Shown here one piece after another: positions 1 through 8,639 of a stretch of DNA of 64,000 nucleotides. The DNA comes from DASQZJ01 sp035638775 (GTDB lineage: Bacteria; Pseudomonadota; Gammaproteobacteria; UBA5335; SLRW01). A program made the translations under genes and the position numbers. Position 1 is the stretch's first letter, and the number at the start of each line of letters is the position of its first letter. Under the pieces are notes generated by a model. That model was not told the DNA's origin, searched no databases, and saw only the letters and a list, made by a program, of their open reading frames with translations. Where the stretch lies: positions 21,398 to 85,397 of the forward strand of contig DASQZJ010000073.1 of NCBI GenBank assembly GCA_035638775.1. Reading direction: 5' to 3'.

Positions 1-794
1 ACCAGGTCGTCCGGACCCAGCCCGAGCCCGACATCGAGCCGGATGCGCGCGAGCTCACGCGACAGCGACAGCTGCTCGAGGTTCTCGCGCAGCGATTCGC
101 CGACCTTGCCGCCGATCTCGTCGGCGTGCTCGAGCACCCCGTCCAGGCTGCCGTACTGCGACAGCCACCTGGCCGCGGTCTTGGGACCGACCTTCGGCAC
201 CCCGGGAATGTTGTCGGAGGTGTCGCCGACCAGCGCCAGGTAGTCCACGATGCGTGCGGGCGGCACGCCGAACTTCTCGACCACCCCCGCCCGGTCCAGC
301 ACGGTGCCGGACATGGTGTTCACCAGCGTCACGTGGCCGTTGACCAGCTGCGCCATGTCCTTGTCGCCGGTGGAGATGAGCGTGTCCATGCCGCGTTCCG
401 CCGCGATGCGCGAGAGTGTTCCGATGACGTCGTCCGCCTCCACGCCCTCCACCTGCAGCAGTGGCAGTCCCATGGCGCGGACCACCTCGTGCAGCGGCTC
501 CACCTGGGCCGCCAGGTCGTCGGGCATGGGCGGGCGGTTGGCCTTGTAGGCCTCGAACAGGTCGTCGCGGAAGGTCGGGCCGCGGGCGTCAAATACCACC
601 CCGATGCGCCGCGGATGGTAGTCGTTGATCAGCTTGCGCAGCATGTTGATCACGCCGTACACGGCCCCGGTGGGCCGGCCGCGGCTGTTGGTCAGCGGCG
701 GCAGCGCATGGTAGGCGCGGTACAGATAGGAGGAGGCATCGACCAGCACCAGCGGCCGGCGCCCGTCTCCCGCCGCGGGGGACACGTCAGTCAT
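1..794 (-). CDS. polA: DNA polymerase I, N-terminal part (window-truncated)
   Basis: The first 264 codons of DNA polymerase I are present and the gene runs off the left edge. The visible part is the 5'-3' exonuclease domain: an N-terminal LVLVDASSYLYRAYHALPP stretch, then EGVEADDVIGTL and STGDKDMAQLV, which carry the acidic metal-binding residues, then the helix-3-turn-helix region with GDTSDNIPGV and VGPKTA. This domain removes RNA primers and excises damaged strands. The ATG lies inside the last codons of lysA (8-nt overlap), so the two genes are probably translationally coupled. The polymerase domain cannot be assessed because it lies outside the window. Confidence 0.95.
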   Translation of the reverse strand, partial: MTDVSPAAGDGRRPLVLVDASSYLYRAYHALPPLTNSRGRPTGAVYGVINMLRKLINDYHPRRIGVVFDARGPTFRDDLFEAYKANRPPMPDDLAAQVEPLHEVVRAMGLPLLQVEGVEADDVIGTLSRIAAERGMDTLISTGDKDMAQLVNGHVTLVNTMSGTVLDRAGVVEKFGVPPARIVDYLALVGDTSDNIPGVPKVGPKTAARWLSQYGSLDGVLEHADEIGGKVGESLRENLEQLSLSRELARIRLDVGLGLGPDDL

Positions 795-2070
795 CCGGCA
801 GCAGCTCCTCGCCGGCCATCAGGTCGGCGGCGGTCTCGCGCCGGCGCGCCAGGTGCGCACGGTCGCCGTCCACCAGGATCTCCGGCGGGCGCGGACGGGC
901 GTTGTAGTTGGACGCCATGACGAAGCCGTAGGCTCCGGCCGAGCGCACCGCGAGGAGATCGCCGGGCGTCAGCGGCAGCTCGCGGTCGTGACCGAGAAAG
1001 TCCGCGGTCTCGCACACGGGCCCCACGACCTCGTAGCGGTGCAAGGGCGCGCCGGGATCGGGAGCCACCGGCACGATATCCTGCCACGCGTCGTACAGCG
1101 CCGGCCGCAGCAGGTCGTTCATGCCGGCATCGACCACGGCGAAGCGCCGGCCCGACTGTTCCTTGAGATACTCGACGCGCGTGAGCAGCACGCCCGCGTT
1201 GCCCACGATCACCCGTCCGGGCTCGAGCAGCAGCTCCAGCCCGCGCCCGGCCAGCCGCTCGCGCAGCGCGGCGGCGTACTCCGCCGGGCTGGGCGGGAGC
1301 TCGTCCCGGTAGGGGATGCCCAGCCCGCCGCCCACGTCCAGGTGCTCCAGGGCGATACCGCGCGCGGCCAGCCGGTCGACCAGGGCCAGGACCCGGTCCA
1401 GGGCATCGAGGAAGGGCGCCAGGCTGGTCAGCTGGGAGCCGATGTGGCAGTCCACCCCGGTCACCCGGAGACCGTCACGGGCGGCGGCCTCGTGGTAGAG
1501 CGCCTCGGCGCGACCGACCTCGATGCCGAACTTGTTCTCGCGCAGGCCCGTGGAGATGTACGGGTGCGTGCCGGCGTCGACGTCGGGATTGACCCGCAGC
1601 GACACCGGCGCGACCCGGCCCATGTCGCGGGCCACGCGGTCGAGCCGGTCCAGCTCCGGCTGCGACTCGACGTTGAAGCAGCGCACGCCGACCTCCAGCG
1701 CCCGGCGCATCTCCGCCTCCGACTTGCCGACCCCGGAGAACACCACGCGATCGGGGTCGCCCCCGGCGCGCAGAACACGCTCGAGCTCACCCCCGGAGAC
1801 GATATCGAAGCCCGCGCCGAGGCGCGCCAGCAGGCCCAGCACCGCCAGGTTCCCGTTGGCCTTGACGGCATAGCACACCAGGTGGCGAGTGCCGGCGAGG
1901 GCCTCCCGGAACACCCGGTAGTGGCGCTCGATGGTCGCGCGGGAGTAGACGTAGGCGGGCGTGCCGTAACGCGCCGCGAGCCCGGCCAGGTCGACCCGCT
2001 CGGCGTGCAGACGGCCATCGATGTAGTGGAAGTGATCCAATGCCTGTCCTCCCGGGCCGGGGCGCGGCAT
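787..2070 (-). CDS. lysA: Diaminopimelate decarboxylase
   Basis: Pyridoxal-phosphate enzyme that decarboxylates meso-diaminopimelate to L-lysine, the last step of lysine synthesis. The 427-residue product has the usual length. The PLP lysine is K70 in VCYAVKANGN; glycine-rich phosphate-binding segments (DVGGGLGIPY, EPGRVIVGNAG) and the C-terminal CETADF active-site cysteine motif are visible. The reading frame extends further upstream, but ATG 2070 is chosen because it overlaps the lptM stop by one base (TGATG) and leaves the family-typical start, LDHFHYIDGRLHAE, close to the N-terminus. dapF, the common downstream partner, is absent; polA follows instead. Confidence 0.95.
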   Translation of the reverse strand: MPRPGPGGQALDHFHYIDGRLHAERVDLAGLAARYGTPAYVYSRATIERHYRVFREALAGTRHLVCYAVKANGNLAVLGLLARLGAGFDIVSGGELERVLRAGGDPDRVVFSGVGKSEAEMRRALEVGVRCFNVESQPELDRLDRVARDMGRVAPVSLRVNPDVDAGTHPYISTGLRENKFGIEVGRAEALYHEAAARDGLRVTGVDCHIGSQLTSLAPFLDALDRVLALVDRLAARGIALEHLDVGGGLGIPYRDELPPSPAEYAAALRERLAGRGLELLLEPGRVIVGNAGVLLTRVEYLKEQSGRRFAVVDAGMNDLLRPALYDAWQDIVPVAPDPGAPLHRYEVVGPVCETADFLGHDRELPLTPGDLLAVRSAGAYGFVMASNYNARPRPPEILVDGDRAHLARRRETAADLMAGEELLPDD

Positions 2071-2228
2071 CAGCCGCGCGGCTGTCCCTGTCCCGGCGAC
2101 GGCTGCTGCGAGGGCTGCTGCTGCGGATGCGGCAGGTACAGCGGGCCCTTCTGGCCGCAGCCGCAAAGTCCGCCCAACGCCAGCGCCGCCAGCACGGCGC
2201 CCCGCAAGAGATTTCGCAGTCCCCGCAT
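2070..2228 (-). CDS. lptM: LPS-assembly lipoprotein LptM (YifL-type)
   Basis: Small 52-residue lipoprotein. It has a short hydrophobic signal peptide and a lipobox ending at C24 (LCGC), followed by the family hallmark GQKGPLYLP and a Gln/Pro-rich tail. In E. coli LptM (YifL) binds the LptD-LptE lipopolysaccharide translocon and helps LptD oxidative maturation. Its position just upstream of lysA is the conserved gammaproteobacterial context. The identification rests on the GxKGPLYxP motif after the lipid-modified cysteine; the tail is shorter than in E. coli. Confidence 0.88.
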   Translation of the reverse strand: MRGLRNLLRGAVLAALALGGLCGCGQKGPLYLPHPQQQPSQQPSPGQGQPRG

Positions 2229-2280
2229 GTCCGTTCTCCCCGCGCGGCCGGCCAACGCGCCGCTCGCCGGCAGGCCGGAC

Positions 2281-2309
2281 AGTATACTAGAGGAAGCCGC
2301 GGTTGATTC
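2281..2309 (-). promoter_or_regulatory. Possible lptM-lysA promoter
   Basis: On the minus strand TATACT (2281-2286) is a good -10 hexamer about 50 bases before the lptM ATG. The -35 position (GAATCA, 2304-2309, 17-base spacing) matches poorly, so this is a weak call. The same bases also read as TATACT on the plus strand and could serve the divergent esterase gene. Confidence 0.35.
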
Positions 2310-2429
2310 AGGGCCTCGCCCGACGCCGGGCGGTCCGGCCCGGAACCGGCCGGCGGCACGCGGCACCTTGGCCCGGCCTGCGTGCATGCGCAATACTGGC
2401 CCGCCGCGGCTGATCAGGAGGATGGCACG

Positions 2430-3080
2430 ATGCTGGAGACGCTGGAACGCCAGACCGGTGAACACCCCGACGCGAGCGTCGTGTGGCTGCATGGCCTGGG
2501 CGCCGACGGCCACGACTTCGAGCCGATGGTGCCGGAGCTGCGCCTGGAAGGCACGCTGTCGGTGCGTTTCGTGTTCCCCCATGCCCCGGTCCGGCCGGTG
2601 ACGGTCAATGGCGGCATGCCCATGCGCGCCTGGTACGACATCGTCTCGCTGGAAGGCGACCGGACCGACCGCGAGGGGATCGAGGCTTCGGCGAAGGAGG
2701 TGGCGGCGTTGCTCGAGCGGGAGCGGGAGCGCGGCATCGCGCCCGGGCGCACCGTGCTGGCCGGCTTTTCCCAGGGTGGCGCGATCGCGCTGCACCTGGG
2801 GCTGCGGCGTCGCCATTCGCTGGCGGCCCTGATCGCGCTGTCGACCTACCTGCCCCTGGCCGACTCGGCCCCGGCGGCGGAGGAGCGCCCGTTGCCGCTG
2901 ATGATGGGGCACGGAGACCAGGACCCCATGGTCCCGCCCCGCGCCGGCGAGGCCTCGCGCGACCGGCTGCTCGCCCTCGGCTACCCGGTGGAATGGCACC
3001 GGTATCCGATGGGCCATGCCGTCTGCGCCGAGGAGCTGGCGGATGTGCGGGCGTTCCTGCTGCGGGTCCTCGGCGGCTGA
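2430..3080 (+). CDS. Carboxylesterase / lysophospholipase, EstB family
   Basis: 216-residue alpha/beta hydrolase of the carboxylesterase 2 (phospholipase/carboxylesterase) family, which hydrolyses short acyl esters and lysophospholipids in the cytoplasm. The nucleophile is S114 in GFSQGG, the acid D165 in GHGDQDPMVP and the base H196 in PMGHAVC. The oxyanion-hole region LHGLGADGHDF sits at residues 20-30. ATG 2430 is chosen over an upstream in-frame ATG because AGGAGG (2416-2421) is well placed before it and the family begins here. Divergent from lptM and convergent with tamB, leaving only two bases between their stops. The physiological substrate cannot be read from sequence. Confidence 0.92.
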   Translation: MLETLERQTGEHPDASVVWLHGLGADGHDFEPMVPELRLEGTLSVRFVFPHAPVRPVTVNGGMPMRAWYDIVSLEGDRTDREGIEASAKEVAALLERERERGIAPGRTVLAGFSQGGAIALHLGLRRRHSLAALIALSTYLPLADSAPAAEERPLPLMMGHGDQDPMVPPRAGEASRDRLLALGYPVEWHRYPMGHAVCAEELADVRAFLLRVLGG

Positions 3081-3082
3081 GC

Positions 3083-6000
3083 TCAGCGCTCGATGGTGTA
3101 GATGAAGTCGGCGCTGTTGTTGGCCCCGGTCTGGGTCTTGAGCGTCCACTTGGTGCTCAGCTGGTAGCGGATCCGGAAGGTCGAGACGGCGTCGAACACG
3201 CCATAGCCGTAGCTGATGTACAGGCGCGGCGAGAGATAACGGCCGACCACCAGCGAGGTCTGCTGGAAGCTGCCGTTCACCGCCTCCAGCGAGACGTTGC
3301 CCACGCCGAGCTCGCTGCCCACCCGCTGGGCCAGCAGCGAGCCCCCCTTGACCCCGATCGCCGCGGCGGCGTTGCCCATCGACTCGCTTTGTGAGGCGGG
3401 CTGCTGGCCGGGCACGGGACCGAGCGCCGACTGGCCGAGGCTCTGCGAGCCCGGCGTCGCCCCGGCGGTCTGTGCGGGCACCGTGGAGGTGGGCCCGCCC
3501 GGAAGCGGATGGCCGGCGAGCAGATAGGCCAGCTTGTCCGAGTCCGTCATCGGCTGGTTGGACCACAGGCTCACCGAGGGCTGCTGCAGCGTCCCGCGGA
3601 CGTTCAGGCCGACCTGGAGGTCGCTGGAGATGCTCCGGGTCGCGCGCACGTCCAGTGCCGGATTGGCCACGGGCCCGCCGGTGAACAGGAGCCGCCCGCG
3701 ATCGATGGTGAGCTCCTGGCCATAGGCCTTGTACTGGCCGTTCTCCACCGACAGCTCGCCGTTGCCGATGGTGGGCTTGCCCGGATGGTCTTCGATGGTC
3801 AGGTTGCCCCGGATGTCCCCCTTGAGCCCGTAGGCCGCGAACGTCACCTTCTTGCCGACCACCAGCTTCAGCCGCGCGTCCAGGGTCCAGGGGCGCGCCG
3901 GCTTCCGCGGCTGCGGGACCCCCACCAGCACCTGGTCGCTGCTGGGACGCACGACCGAGGTCATCTCGCGCGGCGCGAGCCGGGCCTGCGGCACCGTCAC
4001 CTGGCCGTCCACCTTCACATGGTGGCCCTCGAGCGCGATGTCCAGGTCCGGCGAGACCAGCACCGAGGCCTGGCTGGTGTCCACCGCCTGGAAGCGGCTG
4101 CCGCCGATGTGGCTTTCCGCCCGCAGGCGACCCTGCACGTAGCCCAGCTTGCCGCCGATGGACAGCGTGCCGCCGCCGGATTTCGCGCCCGCCCGGAACG
4201 CGATGCGGTTGCCGTTGCGCGCCTCGGCGTGCAACCGCACATCGGTCAGCTTGATCCCCAGCCGCGGGACTTCCATGGCGGCCCGGTCGATCGTCGCGCC
4301 CCCCGATAGCACCGGCTCACGCAGCGTTCCGTCGATCCCGAGATCGGCGTGCAGGTGGCCGCTGACCGCGGCGAGATCCGGCTCCACCTCGCTGAGCAGA
4401 TCCACGGCATTCGTGTCGACCACCAGCCTTGCCCGCACGGGCGCGTCGCCGGCGACCGCGGGATGCCCGTCATACTTCGGGAGCGCGGCCTGGACCTCGA
4501 GCCGGCCCCGGGGCTTGATGCCGGCCTGCAGCCGCATCTGGGCCCCGTGCTCGCGGTCGGCCTGGAAGTCCAGACGGGCGCGCTCGAGGTCCAGCAGCAC
4601 CAGCGGCTGAACGTCCGTTCCCGGGCGCTCTTTCAGCATGCGGCCACCACTGAGATCCAGCTGCCCCTTGCCGAACAGCAGCCCCCCGGCCGTGCGCCGG
4701 ATGGTGGCATGCCCGCCGAGGGTGCCGGAAACGCGTACATCCGGTGCCAGGTACGGCTGCAGCGGTTCCAGGGAAAGTCCGTGCAGGGTCGCCTGGAGGC
4801 TCTCCCCGCCACCCGCGGACCAGTGCGCGGCCAGGCACGCGCGAGCGCCGGCCTGGCGCAGACAGGCCTGTGCCAGGTCCGCCGCTGAACGCGAGACCTC
4901 CAGCCGTGCCGGCGCCGCCAGCTTCCACCCCGGGTGCCCGGACGGGCCCAGGTCCAGCCGGGTCAGGCGGCCGCGCCAGCGCGGCGCCTGCGCTTCGAGC
5001 CCGCCTTTCACCCCGGCCGCCACGCTGCCCGCCGGACCGGCGAGCCGGACCCGGATCACCTGGTCCGCCGTCGTGCCGCTGGCGCGCACGGTTACGCTGC
5101 GCACCTGGCGGCCGGAGAGCTGCAGGCCGGACGCGTCGAGCCGCACGTCCAGCGAAGCGCTCCGCTCCAGGCCCAGGCGCGCGCGCAGCGACGCCTGCTC
5201 GAGCTGCAGTCGTCCCGCCTGCAGCCCCCGGAGGTGTGCCGTACCCGACAGCCGCGGCTTGCGCCGGGTGCCCGTGACCCGGAGCGTCACGGAGCCGCTG
5301 CCGGCGAGCCCGGGCGCGAGATCCGCCAGGTCGCCGGCGCTCGCGTGCATGTCCAGGGCCCAGCTGCCGGCCACGTGGCCGGCGGCGCGCAGCCGCACGC
5401 TGCCGGCATGGACGTGGAGACCGTCCAGGGTCAGCGCGTCCCCCTTCAGAGCGGCGCTTCCGCCGCCCTCTATGGGCTTGCCGCGCAGGCTCCCGCCGAG
5501 CCGGCGGAGGTCGACCCGCAGGCTGCGGTCAGCGCCCGAGCCCCGACCGGAGACCCGCGCCGCGAACGCCACGCGCCCCTGCCACTCCGGGCCCAGGCCC
5601 GGCGCGGCCGAGGGATCCAGGCCGCTGCCGGCGAGGCTGGCCCGCAGGGCGAAACCGGGTGCGAAGGTGACGCGGCCGCTGCCGTCCACATGGCCCCCCA
5701 GCAGGCCGGCATGGACGCTTGTCAGCCGTACGCCGCGCGTATCGCCCTGGCCGCTGGCCGTGACATGCACCGGCAGGGTACCCGCCGCCAGGGCGACCGC
5801 GGCGTGTGCGTCCAGCTCCGCCCGGTAGTCCGAAGGCCGCCCGCTCAGCGTGAGATTCCCCGAAGGACTCAGGATGCTCCGACCACCCCGGACCCAGCGT
5901 ACCTGTTTCCACGCCAGCTGCAGCCGCATCGGCCGGGGCCCGGCCGCGAAGTGCGCGCTGAGCCGCCCCGACGGGGCCGTGGGCCCGAGGGCCTCGAGCT

Positions 6001-6898
6001 TCAGCCGCGCGCTGCCCGTGAGCCGGTGCACGTCGCCGCCGGCGGCGGCGTCGAGGTCCACGCGTGCCGGCGGCAGCGCGGGCCGGATCGCCGCCAGCGG
6101 CAGCCCGTGGGCCTGCAGGTGCGCGCTCCAGCGCAGCTCGCCGAGAGGATCGGACAGCGTCACGTCGGCCCGGGCCTGCCAGGGGGGACGGGCTTCCTGG
6201 TGCAGGTGCAGCGCGGGGTCGTGGCCCGCGAGATGTCCCTCGAGGCTGCCGTCGGTCGAGACCGGCGCCAGGCCGGGCGGGGCCGCCCGCATGTCCAGGG
6301 CCAGGCGCACCGGCCAGTCCCCGCCGAGACCGAGGTCGCCGCGTGCGGCGAGATGGTCTTTACCACGGCTCAGAGACAGGGCGCGCACCGCGAGACGTCC
6401 GCTGCGATGCATCACCAGCCGGGCCCGCATCCGGTCGAGGTGAAACGTCTTTCCGCCCGGCCGCTCGACTTCGATGTCGCGTATCGTCAGGGCTTGCAGA
6501 GATGCCGTCAGCGGCAGGGCCAGATGCTGCGGCAGGCGACCCGCGGCGCGCCGGCCGCCACCCGCAGGATGGACCCGGACGCGCACCCCGTCGAGCTCGA
6601 GCGCGGCGATGCTCAGCCGTCCCCGGAGCAGCGACGCCGGATGCCAGGAGAGCCGCAGGCGACGCACGTGCACGGTTTCCGACGCCAGGGAGACGGTCGT
6701 GTTGCGCAGCTCGGCGGGACCGAACAGCGGGCCCCGGGTGGAGCCGATGGTCACGCGCCCGCCGGTGGCCGACGGCGCCCGCGCGGCGAGCCAGGCGAGC
6801 ACGGCCGGACTGCTTCCGGCGGCGTAGACGCCGGCGACCAGAAGCAGCGCCAGGGCCGGCAGCACCACCAGGACAATGCGCAGGATGCGGCGGATCAC
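3083..6898 (-). CDS. tamB: Translocation and assembly module inner-membrane protein TamB
   Basis: 1271-residue AsmA-like (bridge-type lipid transfer) protein, close to the 1259 residues of E. coli TamB. A single N-terminal membrane anchor (about residues 5-27) is followed by a very long beta-rich periplasmic domain rich in 'L-G-G / V-x-G' repeats, ending in the conserved DUF490 region with LSPRLYISYGYGVFD and an aromatic C-terminus. TamB spans the periplasm, pairs with TamA, and is implicated in phospholipid transport to and protein insertion into the outer membrane. Its ATG overlaps the tamA stop by 4 nt. Confidence 0.95.
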   Translation of the reverse strand: MIRRILRIVLVVLPALALLLVAGVYAAGSSPAVLAWLAARAPSATGGRVTIGSTRGPLFGPAELRNTTVSLASETVHVRRLRLSWHPASLLRGRLSIAALELDGVRVRVHPAGGGRRAAGRLPQHLALPLTASLQALTIRDIEVERPGGKTFHLDRMRARLVMHRSGRLAVRALSLSRGKDHLAARGDLGLGGDWPVRLALDMRAAPPGLAPVSTDGSLEGHLAGHDPALHLHQEARPPWQARADVTLSDPLGELRWSAHLQAHGLPLAAIRPALPPARVDLDAAAGGDVHRLTGSARLKLEALGPTAPSGRLSAHFAAGPRPMRLQLAWKQVRWVRGGRSILSPSGNLTLSGRPSDYRAELDAHAAVALAAGTLPVHVTASGQGDTRGVRLTSVHAGLLGGHVDGSGRVTFAPGFALRASLAGSGLDPSAAPGLGPEWQGRVAFAARVSGRGSGADRSLRVDLRRLGGSLRGKPIEGGGSAALKGDALTLDGLHVHAGSVRLRAAGHVAGSWALDMHASAGDLADLAPGLAGSGSVTLRVTGTRRKPRLSGTAHLRGLQAGRLQLEQASLRARLGLERSASLDVRLDASGLQLSGRQVRSVTVRASGTTADQVIRVRLAGPAGSVAAGVKGGLEAQAPRWRGRLTRLDLGPSGHPGWKLAAPARLEVSRSAADLAQACLRQAGARACLAAHWSAGGGESLQATLHGLSLEPLQPYLAPDVRVSGTLGGHATIRRTAGGLLFGKGQLDLSGGRMLKERPGTDVQPLVLLDLERARLDFQADREHGAQMRLQAGIKPRGRLEVQAALPKYDGHPAVAGDAPVRARLVVDTNAVDLLSEVEPDLAAVSGHLHADLGIDGTLREPVLSGGATIDRAAMEVPRLGIKLTDVRLHAEARNGNRIAFRAGAKSGGGTLSIGGKLGYVQGRLRAESHIGGSRFQAVDTSQASVLVSPDLDIALEGHHVKVDGQVTVPQARLAPREMTSVVRPSSDQVLVGVPQPRKPARPWTLDARLKLVVGKKVTFAAYGLKGDIRGNLTIEDHPGKPTIGNGELSVENGQYKAYGQELTIDRGRLLFTGGPVANPALDVRATRSISSDLQVGLNVRGTLQQPSVSLWSNQPMTDSDKLAYLLAGHPLPGGPTSTVPAQTAGATPGSQSLGQSALGPVPGQQPASQSESMGNAAAAIGVKGGSLLAQRVGSELGVGNVSLEAVNGSFQQTSLVVGRYLSPRLYISYGYGVFDAVSTFRIRYQLSTKWTLKTQTGANNSADFIYTIER

Positions 6899-8634
6899 AG
6901 GTCCGGTCCGAGGGTGACGTGCAGGCGGTAGTGGGGGCTGCGGTAGCCGACCGTATGCGCGAGATCGATGCGCAGCGGCCCCACGGGCGTGTTCCAGCGC
7001 AGTCCGACGCCCGCCGCCTTGGCGAGATTCAGCCGGGTGCCGTCGAAGGCGTTGCCGGCGTCATAGAAGACCGCTGCTCCCCAGTTGCCGATGATGCGGT
7101 GATCGTACTCGACGCTGCCAGTGACGATGTTGCGACCGCCGACCACCGTGCCGCTGGCATTGCGGGGACCCAGCGACTGGTAGCCGTAGCCGCGCACGCT
7201 GCGGTCACCCCCGGCGAAGAACCGTTCCGACAGCGGCAGGTCCGAGAACTGCTGCACGTAGCTGGTGCCGCCCTCGCCGCGCAGGATCAGCCGGCCCCGC
7301 GGACCCACGGGCAGGATCGCCTTGGTCGTGAACAGCACCTGCAGAAAGGTGTTGTCGGAGCCGAGGTGACGGTCGGCCCCGCGGACGTCCAGCGTGGCAC
7401 GGAGTCCGCGGCGAGTGTAGACCGGATTGTCCGCACGAGTGTAGACCACGTACAGCTCGGGCAGCACCAGCGTGCTCTGCTGCTCGGGCCCGCCGGCCAG
7501 GCGGTAGTTCTCCCGCTGGTAGCTCAGCTTGTAGGTGCGCTGCCACATGCCGAAGGTCCGGTTCTGACTCACCGACAGGGTCCGGATCAGGCTTTCGCGG
7601 TCCTGGGGCGTGTCACGCTGGATCCCGAAGCCGAACGCCACGTTGTCGGTCGCCGGATTGTAGATCGGGATCAGGTAACGGCCCTGCAGACTCTTGATCA
7701 CTGGGGAGAGCAGCAGGTTGGCACTGGCGCGGTGACCATAGCGGTTGATGCGCCGGTTCTCGAATCCCAGGATCAGACGGGGACCGGTGTCGGTGCCGTA
7801 GCCCAGGCCCAGGGTGTACTTCTGCGGCCTGCGCCCTTCCAGGTAGACATCGATGGGTACCCGTCGGTCGTGGGCATCCTTGCGGTCCGGCTGCACCTGG
7901 ACGTGGGAGAAGTACTCGCTGTCATCCAGCGCGTACTGGAAATTGAGCAGCTCGCGGTTGTCATAGTAGTCGCCCGGCTTGAACCGCGCGAAGGCGCGCA
8001 CCAGCTTCGGCGTCAGCACGTTCTGGTGCAGCCGCAGTTTGCCGAAGCGGTAGCGCGGGCCGGTGTCCAGGGTCAGCTCGATCCGCGCCCGGCGTTCGGG
8101 CACGTCGACGACCAGGCGCGACCGCGTGTAGTGGGCGTCCAGGTAGCCGCGGTCGTAGGCCCGCTGCAGCAGGCGCGACTTGCCCGACTCGTACTTGCGG
8201 TGGTCGAGCTGCTCCCCGGAACGCAGGGGAAACGCCCGGCGCGCCGCCTGCAGGTGGCTGTCCCCCGCGCCGGCGCCCTTCAGCGCAATATCCACCGCAC
8301 CGACCGTGGCCGGCTCGCCCGGCCGCACGTCGTAATGGGCGGTCCAGTGGCTGTCCTTGTGCGTCAACCGCGACGAGACCTGGACCTGGTAGTAACCGAA
8401 CGGCTGCAGCGACTGCTTGATCTGGCCCGGGCCGAGGGCGAACAGGCTTCGGATGCGGGCGGCCGACACCTGGCCGCCGCTGGCCTGGACCAGCGACACG
8501 TAACCGCGGGCATTCTGCAGCACGTCGCCGCCGATGCCTTCGATCTTCACGTCCACGGTGTCGGCGCGCGCCGCCACGGCCGCCACCAGCAGCCACAGCG
8601 CGAGGCACCACCCGGCCCGGATCCCCTGGCGCAC
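6895..8634 (-). CDS. tamA: Outer-membrane assembly protein TamA
   Basis: 579-residue Omp85-family protein with a signal peptide (cleavage likely after AARA, about residue 24), three POTRA domains (roughly residues 25-260) and a C-terminal 16-strand beta-barrel with the RGYGYQSLG motif, equivalent to the VRGY/F signature of the Omp85 family. It ends in the typical aromatic/hydrophobic pattern LHVTLGPDL. TamA is the outer-membrane half of the translocation and assembly module. The start is GTG, 5 bases after the S9 peptidase stop; the stop overlaps tamB by 4 nt, so the genes form one operon. Confidence 0.95.
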   Translation of the reverse strand: MRQGIRAGWCLALWLLVAAVAARADTVDVKIEGIGGDVLQNARGYVSLVQASGGQVSAARIRSLFALGPGQIKQSLQPFGYYQVQVSSRLTHKDSHWTAHYDVRPGEPATVGAVDIALKGAGAGDSHLQAARRAFPLRSGEQLDHRKYESGKSRLLQRAYDRGYLDAHYTRSRLVVDVPERRARIELTLDTGPRYRFGKLRLHQNVLTPKLVRAFARFKPGDYYDNRELLNFQYALDDSEYFSHVQVQPDRKDAHDRRVPIDVYLEGRRPQKYTLGLGYGTDTGPRLILGFENRRINRYGHRASANLLLSPVIKSLQGRYLIPIYNPATDNVAFGFGIQRDTPQDRESLIRTLSVSQNRTFGMWQRTYKLSYQRENYRLAGGPEQQSTLVLPELYVVYTRADNPVYTRRGLRATLDVRGADRHLGSDNTFLQVLFTTKAILPVGPRGRLILRGEGGTSYVQQFSDLPLSERFFAGGDRSVRGYGYQSLGPRNASGTVVGGRNIVTGSVEYDHRIIGNWGAAVFYDAGNAFDGTRLNLAKAAGVGLRWNTPVGPLRIDLAHTVGYRSPHYRLHVTLGPDL

Positions 8635-8639
8635 CGGTG

